A stretch of DNA of 64,000 nt from Torymus aiolomorphi (Eukaryota > Arthropoda > Insecta > Hymenoptera > Torymidae), in the NCBI GenBank assembly GCA_036365515.1, contig CM070877.1, positions 83,674,522-83,738,521 on the forward strand, written 5' to 3'. Below, piece by piece: positions 55,851 to 64,000 of this stretch. The position numbers and the translations under genes are program-made. Each line of letters begins with the position of its first letter. Within the stretch, counting starts at the first letter, position 1. The notes beneath the pieces are model-generated. The model worked only from the letters and a program-made list of their open reading frames with translations. It ran no database searches and was not told the DNA's origin.

Positions 55851-56357
55851 CCCCACTGTGCGGCGTTGGCTCGCGCCGCTCGCGCGACTCCGCTACAGTG
55901 TGGCCAGGTAAACAATATATATCGTAATACTACGCATGTAAAAGTGGCGATTTATCGCCACAACCTGGTCACACTGCTCCGCTACTCTCGAACATATAGA
56001 TATCTATTCATATACACACGATCAGTGCGACTTGAGTCGTGACGTAGTGGGGAAGCGGTAGAAGGTTCGGCTGACGCAGCTCACGAGAGTCTGCGGCGCT
56101 CGAACAAAATTGTATACAACACGAGATCAGTTCCTGGAATCGCTGCGGAGCGGGGGGAATCGGAGAGAGTCGGCACGGCCGCACGATCGCCGCTGGCTTG
56201 CGTGAGTCCGATGCGCTCGAACCTCGAAAACATGTGAGAGCGTCTGCCGCAGGAGCAGGCCATCAGGCGTGCGCGACGCATTTTTGGGCGTAAAATACGC
56301 TCTGTTTAACTCGCTTATAATCATATGCGGAGTCTCTGAGAAAAAAACAAAAGACAT
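55851..56357. other. GC-rich spacer with a small stem
   Basis: CpG-rich. AGTGTGGCCAGGT at about 55896 pairs with ACCTGGTCACACT at about 55964. Open frames here look compositional. Confidence 0.35.
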
Positions 56358-56980
56358 ATATCGATACACTTTTTCCTGCTTTTTCCAATAGTGCTATGTT
56401 TGTTACTCCGAAACGCTTTCTTCCGGTTGAAAATTCAAGTTGAAAGTTCAACGTCATTTTTCTTACAGTACATCATGTTCTTTTTTGAAAATGCATTTCA
56501 CCATTGGAAAGTACAAGGCTTATGCTTATAGACCCTAATTTTTTGAGTTGGAGAAATGAAGGATTCAAAAGTAATAACATTAAAAAGACAGAGGCGAGCG
56601 CCCGCTTCGCGCTGCACCCCAGCGGATTCCCAAACATCATTTTTATGAATATAGGTCATACATTACACTTTTTTAGCATTTTTAATTTCTCTAGGTTTTT
56701 CAGAAATCTATGCTTTCATTGGATAAGATGTGGCGCAATCATTATACTATAATAATAATAATAATCAATGTAGTTTGACGACAATAGTCATTTACCATAA
56801 AAGATCGGATTCTAAAATTAAACACAAAAGAATGATAATTTTTTCAGACAACTTAATTTACGATGCCGTAGCACTTTACCTAATCTAAGAAATAATAATT
56901 ACATTCAAAAATGTTTTGATTTCGTTAAAAAAGTTAATGTTTAAAAAATATGCACAACGTGTAGAATCTTCTTCACCACT

Positions 56981-57379
56981 ATGAAGATTTTTCTGTTGAA
57001 GTTGCATTGTCATCGGATTGCTCACGGAAAAAATGGATGTGATAGAATTGGTGCTTTCATAATAAGTAATGTTAGGCGGTCAAGTTTAGGGGAAGTATCT
57101 GATAATTATATATCAACGCCACAAGATCTTTGCGAGAGGGTAACAAAACATTTAGCAAATATTGTTTGCCTTTTTTCATCAAAAGATGAATATTTAAAAA
57201 CAATACATAAACTAAAACCAAGGATAGATTCAGCAAAAACAGTGCCCGAAACTCCATCGTTTCACTATATCAAATTACATATTAGCAGATACAGGAAAGT
57301 TAGATCTAAAACGATTCAGGAGCATCAGGAACTTCGCAATTGTATCATACCTATTCGAATAAAAATAAAAAAAAAATAG
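56981..57379 (+). pseudogene. Transposase relic, C-terminal part (HGKG...CDG family)
   Basis: 132 codons from an ATG that is internal to the original gene. Motifs in order: HRIAHGKNGCDRIGA, a Leu-rich stretch, LFSSKDEYLKTIHKLKPRID, AKTVPETPSFHYI and ISRYRKVRSKT. Each has a counterpart in the relic at 6093-6514, where they read HGKGACDGIGA, KLKPKLDKAKSIPG and IPIDEST. The N-terminal part with the first catalytic region is absent. Confidence 0.55.
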
Positions 57380-57589
57380 AAATTTAACTAGAAATTAACA
57401 GGATTGAAAATTAAAATTGTGACCTACTAATAAAAATGATGTTTGAGGCTTTATTGTTTAATGATATTTTCCAGTATGAAAAACCGAAATAATTGACTAC
57501 ATTTATTAGTATATAGAGCTCGCTCGGGCGCAGTGCGAAGAGCGCGTACGGCCGCTCGTCGCTGACTTTTTAAAGGGATGTGTGTGTTA

Positions 57590-57905
57590 CCGACATAATT
57601 TTTCAAAGAGTATATCTCATGACAGTACTAAAAGAATCGCTTCAGAAAAATTCTGAGTATAGTATTGACATATACGAAGGGCGTGAAAATTCTGTTTTTC
57701 CAAATAAATGTTTAGATATTTTTTAATTAAAAAGAAACTGTAATATCGATAAGTAGGAATGGGCATTTTTGTAACTTTAGTCCAATTTTTCGACGAGTAT
57801 ATCTCATGAGAGTACTAATAAAATCGCTCGAATTTTTCAGTAAAGTTTTTATATATAAGGAGGGCGTGAAAATTATGTTTTCCCAAATTAATGTTTGAAA
57901 AGTTA
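57590..57905 (+). repeat. Two diverged ~130-bp direct repeats
   Basis: 57600-57725 and 57782-57905 share GAGTATATCTCATGA, AGTACTAA, AATCGCT and GGGCGTGAAAATT in the same order. Confidence 0.65.
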
Positions 57906-58226
57906 ATGTATTAAATAATGAAATTAGGTTAATTTTGAACTCCACATGGCCTTAATCTTGTAATTGTTGCACCCTTCATTTCTCGAACTCAAAAAATTAG
58001 AGTTTCGTAATTTAGGAATTGTACTTTCGAATGTTAAAATTCATTTTCAGGCAAAAATATGATATACTTTGAGAAAAGTGACTCTGAACTTTCAACTTGA
58101 ATTTTCGACCAGAAGGAAGCGTTTCGGAGTAAAAGCAATAGCAACATTGACACAATGTATCGAGGCTAATTTCCCAAATGTGTATAGCGAAATACTTGTC
58201 CCACTTTAGGTACCTCTTGATGACCA

Positions 58227-58594
58227 CACGGACAGAATTTTAGGAGAGGAGACATCTTAGTGGTAGTGTAGAGCTACCCTACAATATTCGAGTTGCAGCT
58301 ATGCTAAATTAGGACCGCTGCCGCACTAAGTTTTGGGGGAGCGGCTGCTCTACGCGTGTAGTGCGAATATCATACTAAAATGGGGTTATGTTATACTAAA
58401 CCCGATCTAACGTTGCATGAAAAGCAGGAAAGCCGTTGCACTATTTCTTTCGGACTGCGGTAGCGTCACTTTAGCTTCGCGCGAATGCTACACTAGTGCA
58501 GCTGCGATCCTAACCTATAGTACAAATCAAATGGTGCGTTTCGTATCACGGACGAACTACCTAGGAGTTTTTCTTTCCTAAAATTCTATCCGTG
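58227..58594. mobile_element. 368-bp MITE with ~25-bp TIRs
   Basis: CACGGACAGAATTTTAGGAG at the left pairs with TTTCCTAAAATTCTATCCGTG at the right. The interior is moderately GC-rich and non-coding. Confidence 0.7.
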
Positions 58595-59111
58595 CATATC
58601 ACAGTAATGGGACAGTCAGAAACGCGTTAAAAAGTATGGTCCCACTATTGCATCCGAACGGAAGTCCCACTACTGCTCCCAAGTAAATGAGCGTGACACA
58701 CAACATCAGACAAAAGTTATTTTGTTTGAATGCGATTATCTTAAAACACCAGCAACGAAAAAAACTTGTTTTTTTAAATAAACCTCGAAACACGAGCTAT
58801 ATGTTGAGGTGATGAGTTTTCATGTATTATGTTTCGTTTTGATACTAGAAAAGATTATAAAAAAAGTATGCTTGAAACTGTCCCACTATTGCATACTTTA
58901 CCTTATATCAATAAGCCATATTTTGAAAAATTATTTGGCTTTTATAGCCTTAATAAAACCGAAGCCTTAAAAATATTGCCTTAAAAAAAAATAAAAAATA
59001 AAATAACAAAAATAGAAAAATTAATAAGGTACAATATACAATATCTCCTACGAATTATAAAGTTTCAGATGAAACCGTTCTTGAGTAATTGCGAATTGAA
59101 AAAACTATGAA
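58595..59111. other. AT-rich spacer
   Basis: The word GTCCCACTATTGCAT occurs at about 58640 and 58881. No gene seen. Confidence 0.35.
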
Positions 59112-61342
59112 AAATGTACATTTCAAATATCTTTGCACCCCCCAAGCGAGATGTTCCGAATAGAATTACTTATCACCAATTTTTTTACAAGGCTACGGCA
59201 ACATCTGGTAGAAGTATCGGCCATAAAATTTGTCTTAAATTAATAAACTCGCGACAGATGATTTTTTCTGGGTGTTTTGCCAGTATTTTATGCTATTTTA
59301 GTCCCTTTGCACCCCCCAAACGAGACATTCCGGATAGAATTTCTTATCGCCAATTCTTTACAAGGGTATGGCAACATCTGGGAGAAATATCAGGCATAAA
59401 ATTTGTCTTAAATTAATAATCTCACGAGAGATGATTTTTTGACGTTATTTTTCGTGTACTTTCGGCTATTTTAGCCCCCTTGCACCCCCCAAGCGAGACG
59501 TTCCGGATCGAATTTTTTATTGCCAATTTTTTGACAAGGCTATGGCAACATCTGGAAGAAATATTAGCCATAAAATTTGCCATAAATTAATAATCTCACG
59601 ACAAATGATATTTTCACGTTATTTTTCGTGTATTTTCGGCTATTTTCACCCCTTTGCACCGCCCAAGCGAGACGTTCCGTATCGAATTTCTTATCGCCAA
59701 TTTTTATACAAGGCTATAGCAACATCTGGAAGAAATATCAGCCATAAAATTTGTCTTAAATTAATAATCTCTAATTTTTTCACGTTATTTTTCGTGTATT
59801 TTCGGCTATTTTAGCACCTTTGCACTCCCTAAGCGGGACGTTCCGGATCGAATTTCTTATCGCAAATTTTTTTACAAGGCTATGGCAACATCTGGAAGAA
59901 ATATCGGCCATAAAATTTGCCTTAAATTAATAAACTTGCGAAAGGTGATTTTTTCACGTTAGTCTTCGTGTATTTTCGGCTATTTTAGCCCCCCCCCCCC
60001 CCCAAGCGAGACGTTCCGAATCGAATTTCTTATCGCAAATTTTTTCACAGAGCTATGGCAACATCTGGAAGAAATATCAACCATAAAATTTGTCTTAAAT
60101 TAATAAACTCGCGACAGATGATTTTTTCTGGGTGTTTTGCGAGTATTTTACGCTATTTTAGTCCCTTCGCACCCCCCAAGCGAGACGTTCCGGATCGAAT
60201 TTCTTGTCGCCAATTTTTTTGCAAGGCTATTGCAACATCTGAAAGAAATATCAGCTATAAAATTTGTTTTAAATTAATAATCTCACGAGAGATGATTTTT
60301 TCACGTTATTTTTCGTGTATTTTCGGATATTTTAGCCCCTTTGCACCCCCCAAGCCAAAGGTTCCAGATCGAATTTCTTATCGCCAATTTCTTTCCAAGG
60401 CTATGCTAATATCAGCCATAAAATTTGTCTTAAATTAATAAACTCGCGAAAGATGATTTTTTCACATTATTTTTCGTATATTTTCTGCTATCTTAGCCCC
60501 TTTGCACTCCCTAAGCGGAAGGTTCCGGATCGAATATCATATCCCCAATTTTTTTGCAAGGCTATGGCAATATCTGGAAGACATATCAGCTATAAAATTT
60601 ATCTTAAATTCATAAACTCGCGAGAGATGATTTTTTCTCGGTGTATTGCGAGTATTTTCCGCTATTTATTCCCTTTGCACCCCCCAAGCGAGACGTTCTG
60701 GATAGAATTTCTTATCGTCAATTTTTTTTACAAGGCTATGGCAACATCTGGTAGAAATATGAGCTATAAAATTTGTCTTAAAATCATAAACTCGCGAGAG
60801 ATGATTTTTTCTGGGTGTTTTGCGAGTATTTTACGCTATTTTAGTCCCTTTGTACCCCCCAAGTGAGACGTTCCGGATCGAATTTCTTGTCGCCAATTTT
60901 TTTGCAATGCTATTGCAACATCTGGAAGAAATATCAGCTATAAAATTGGTCTTAAATTAATAATCTCACGAGAGATGATTTTTTCACGTTATTTTTCGTG
61001 TATTTTCGGTTATTTTAGCCCCTTTGCACCCCCTAAGCGAAAGATTCCGGATCGAATTTCATATCCCCAATTTTTTGCAAGGCTATGGCAGCATATGGAA
61101 GAAATATCAGCCATAAAATTTGTCTTTAATTAATAAACTCAGATGGTATCAATTTTTTTTGTAATGTATTGTCTAGTCGGGGTGGTTTTAAGGATGATTT
61201 GGGGGGATGATCACTTTGGAAATAACTTATTTTGCAGTTTGTACATGTTTTATGCATATCTCTAGGAGATAATATAAAAAAAATCGAATTTGGAAATTTT
61301 CGATATTTTGTTCACGATGAACGTTCAGAACTTCAGACACAT
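59112..61342 (-). repeat. Right arm of the foldback: ~12 inverted units of ~174 bp plus end sequence
   Basis: The marker GGCTATGGCAACATCTGG (complement of the left-arm marker) recurs at intervals of about 173 bp from about 59195 to 61085. The terminal block 61111-61342 mirrors 49025-49255. A poly-C run of about 17 occurs near 59991-60003. Confidence 0.92.
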
Positions 61343-62167
61343 TTGTTTTTCTGTATTAACGTTCATACAGCAATCTCATGTATCTTGAACTGAAGCTATA
61401 ATTTCCAAATGTAAACAAAACTGTCACTGCACGCTTGTATTATAATCACAATTATAAATACTTTTACATATATATCTCCTCATATAATTCATTAAATTTT
61501 CAGTCCGAAATTCAATTATGAATACAAATAATGAAACATTATGAAAAAAATCTTTCTATTTGAGGAAGCCAAAGCTCTGCAAAACAAGCTGTTGAAATCA
61601 CATAGTTATGTATCTCTGCTCATTTGAGCTTTTGAGCTGTCAGCTGTGCGGCTGTGCCACTGTGTTTACATTGGCATTTGTTATATATAAAGGTATTGGT
61701 ACAAAAGGCAATATTAATATAGTGAATTGCTCTCGAATTTTGGTCACGGAATGGTCACTTTACTAGAAGCAGAAGTGGGAAATGGTCACAAGACGATTCC
61801 ACTGGATTTCGAATTCCACAATATGGTTTATTTAATTTTTATAATAAATACTGTATGTGAATTTAATTATTTTTTTTATCCTTATATAAGGATTTATATA
61901 AGTATATACTTATATAAATAATGTTTTTTGATATTTTATAACACATTTAAGTAATTAACGTTTTCCTATCAGAAGTCTATAAAAAAGGCAAAAAACAAGA
62001 AAATCAATTTTCTCGTCATTTTAAAGATAGTAAGCTCTTTCAGCGGTTTATTTAAAATTTTTTTAATTATTGATCCAAACTGTAGTTTTTTTAGGTTCGA
62101 AAGAACATATATAATCAAAAAATTCAATAAAAAAAAATTTGATTTTTTCAAAATTTTTAGGTGTTAG
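61343..62167. other. Spacer between the foldback and the copia relic
   Basis: AT-rich. The 64-codon frame at 61727-61921 shows nothing recognisable. Confidence 0.3.
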
Positions 62168-62175
62168 ACCGCCTT

Positions 62176-62530
62176 AAACGGAACCGCGGAAAGGTTTAAT
62201 AGAACGATAATGGATGTGACGCGATGTTTACTAACAGAGGCAAACGTTCATAAACGGTTTTGGTCCGAGATTATTTGTGCAGCGACGTATTTGAAAAATC
62301 GAACGTTGACTAATACGATAGAGAGAAAAACTCCGTACGAAATATTTTTTAGGAGACTGCCGGATGTCAAACATTTACGTCTATACGGGAGTAGAATTTT
62401 TGTTAGAAAACCGGAACAAAAAAGAAATTCTAAATGTTATAAAAAGGCAGATAATGGAATTCTATTAGTATATAGTGATGTAGGATATAGAGTCCTAGTA
62501 AATAATAAAATGGTAGTTGCTAGAATGTAG
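62176..62530 (+). pseudogene. Copia integrase, C-terminal part
   Basis: Starts within the conserved NGTAERFNRTI (the catalytic Glu) and continues with FWSEIICAATYLKNR, KTPYEIFF and HLRLYGSRIFV, all typical of copia. Upstream of about 62168 the match is lost. The frame ends at TAG near 62528; one base shift there leads into the RT frame. Confidence 0.85.
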
Positions 62531-63525
62531 ATATCGTAGAGGAAAATGTAAAATGTATAGGACTTGATGATGTAGAGTCAAAATATACATCTCCTTCTAC
62601 TTCGACTCTCGAGTCATTTAGAGGACAACACAATGATCGTGATGATGATTTAAGCGATGATAATGTTTTTCAAAGCGCGGATGAGAATAATGAACAGGAA
62701 TCAAAGGTAGCAAATAAGAAAAATGTAGAACTACTAAAAGTCCCACGTAGATCAACACATGATAGAAAAAGTCCAATAAGATATCCAGAAAATATTTCGA
62801 ATAATATTTATGTAAATTACTGCAGGGTAGATACTACATATACATTTGAGGAGGCGATGAGTAGTAATGATAGTGAGACCTGGATAAAAGCTATGGATAA
62901 AGAAATAGAAAGTTTAAAAGATAATAAAACATGGGAATTAGTTGAAAGGATACCAAATGAAAAGGTAATAGATGTAAAATGGGTTTATAGTAGGAAATAT
63001 GATGATACATATAAAGCGAGATTAGTTGTAAGAGGATTTCAACAGACAAATGTGATTGACGACATATACGCTCCAGTTGCTAAAATGCAAACTTTAAAAA
63101 TTTTGTTTTCCTTTTGTTGTCAGTTTGGTCTAATTATAGAACAAATGGATGTAGTTACTGCTTTTTTAAATGGTGAAGTAAGCTCGGAGGTATATGTCGG
63201 TCAACCGAAAGGTTATAGCGATGGAACAAACAGAGTTTGTAAATTACGTAAAGCATTGTATGGACTCCGAGGAAGTCCAAGGGCATGGTATGAATGCTTG
63301 GATGAATATTTGACAAAGATAAAATTTAAAAGGAGTAACGTAGATTATTGTTTATATACTCAAGGTGAGGGTATAGATCAAATTTACTTATTAATATATG
63401 TCGATGATTTATTAATTTGTAGTAAGAGTAAAAAGAAAATTAAGAAATTAAAAAGAGTCTTGTCAGAAAAATTTAAGATGAAAGATCTAGGAGAAGTTAA
63501 AGAATACCTTGGTATTAATATATAG
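62524..63525 (+). pseudogene. Copia reverse transcriptase
   Basis: After an acidic Asp/Glu/Ser-rich linker (62540-62840) the RT starts with EEAMSSNDSETWIKAMDKE and NKTWELV. Core motifs: YKARLVVRGFQQ, YAPVAKMQTLKILFSF, QMDVVTAFLNG, LRKALYGLRGSPRAWY and the catalytic YVDDLLI (about 63400). The frame meets TAG at 63523-63525 within YLGINI.YDH, then continues in frame into RNase H. Confidence 0.9.
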
Positions 63526-64000
63526 TATGATCATCGAAATTGTGATATGAAATTAAGTCAAACTAAGTATATAGAGTCATTAGCGAATAAATATCAATTG
63601 CAGACTAGTAAATTATATAGCACTCCTATGGAAACGAATCTAAAAATTGAAAAGGCTGAAATATGCGAGTCAGATATTAAATATAGAAATTTGATAGGTG
63701 CATTATTATATATAAGTTCAAGTACAAGGCCTGATATAAGTTATAGTGTGAATTATTTGATTAGGTATCAGAATAGTTATAATGAGAATTATTGGAAATA
63801 TGCGTTACGAATCTTGAAATACTTGTGTTTAACGAAAGATATAAAGATGAACTATAAAAGAAATGTAAATTGCGAAATTATAGATTGTTATGTAGACGCA
63901 GATTGGGCTGGTGATAATGTGGACAGAAAATCTACATCTGGATATGTTATTAAAGTATTTGGAAATGTAATAGATTGGAAATCGCGAAAACAAAGAACAG
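63526..64000 (+). pseudogene. Copia RT connection and RNase H, cut by the window end
   Basis: In frame after the TAG: LSQTKYIESLANKYQL, YRNLIGALLYISSSTRPDI and the RNase H start CYVDADWAGDNVDRKSTSGYV. It is open to the last base. Whether the element is complete at its 3' end cannot be seen. Confidence 0.88.

Larger units (their letters stand above)
56358..58162 (+). mobile_element. DNA transposon with ~200-bp TIRs and transposase relic
   Basis: 56358-56575 pairs with 57955-58162 inverted (e.g. TTACTCCGAAACGCTTTCTT with its near complement at 58112-58131, and TTTTTTGAGTTGGAGAAATG with its partner near 57980). Between them lies a transposase fragment of the same family as the one at 6093-6514, but the terminal sequences differ from those at 1-32 and 7019-7050. 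Total about 1.8 kb. It sits inside the 12.3-kb foldback. Confidence 0.65.
62168..64000 (+). mobile_element. Ty1/copia retrotransposon, 3' part of pol, runs off the window
   Basis: Begins abruptly inside the integrase (LNGTAERFNRT at about 62176) and continues through RT and RNase H to the last base. No 5' LTR, gag, protease or integrase core is present, so it is 5'-truncated. There are two frame lesions (near 62520 and 63523). Confidence 0.88.

Noticed and set aside
54146..55911. Frames mirrored in 54146-54382 and 55642-55911
   Set aside because: They arise from the two arms of the 1.6-kb palindrome.

Overview
The window looks like a gene-poor, repeat-dense stretch of an arthropod genome, most likely an insect. 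The evidence is the mix of elements: an insect-type BEL/Pao retrotransposon, Ty3/gypsy and copia relics, a baculovirus-F-like env, a Tc1/mariner element with DD41D spacing, many MITEs, long (TA)n tracts and a 574-bp satellite. I see no convincing host gene, rRNA or tRNA. Almost every long open frame belongs to a mobile element or an endogenised viral gene. I cannot name the species.

Layout. 1-7050: a DNA transposon with about 32-bp inverted ends, whose transposase relic (minus strand) was split by a complete BEL/Pao element (125-6087, 268-bp LTRs, 5-bp duplication AATAG). 7879-10753: a Tc1/mariner-type element with 597-bp inverted repeats and a frameshifted transposase. 10949-12003: two MITE-like elements. 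12391-15975: a Mutator-like element that encodes, besides a decayed transposase, a YqaJ/lambda-type exonuclease domain and a Ulp1-type cysteine protease, both with their catalytic residues in place. 17310-17680: an inverted 28-bp minisatellite. 18735-18882: a MITE. 19293-24405: nine copies of a 574-bp satellite. 24406-28282: AT-rich sequence with one MITE and two pairs of direct repeats.

28283-35283 (minus strand) holds viral/retroelement relics: an LTR-like segment with a TATA box, a 266-codon ORF, an F-like env with one in-frame stop, a Cys-rich gene of unknown function, a gag-like ORF and the C-terminal part of a chuvirus-type glycoprotein. 36217-44090 (plus strand) is a decayed Ty3/gypsy element. 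45814-48975 is a large palindrome of tandem repeats. 49025-61342 is a 12.3-kb foldback structure whose arms are arrays of a ~174-bp unit. Its interior holds a second palindrome, MITEs and a small transposon (about 56358-58162) carrying a relic of the same transposase family as the one at 6093-6514. 62168-64000 is the 3' part of a copia pol gene that runs off the window.

How the parts relate. The clearest history is nesting: BEL/Pao into a transposase gene, mariner into one of two copies of an ~88-bp repeat (the other copy, at 16902, shows the empty site), and several elements inside the 12.3-kb foldback. The most unusual coding content is the Mutator-like element with exonuclease and protease domains, and the close placement of two unrelated envelope-glycoprotein relics beside an unrecognised Cys-rich gene. 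Family names are from recognition of motifs; no database search was run.
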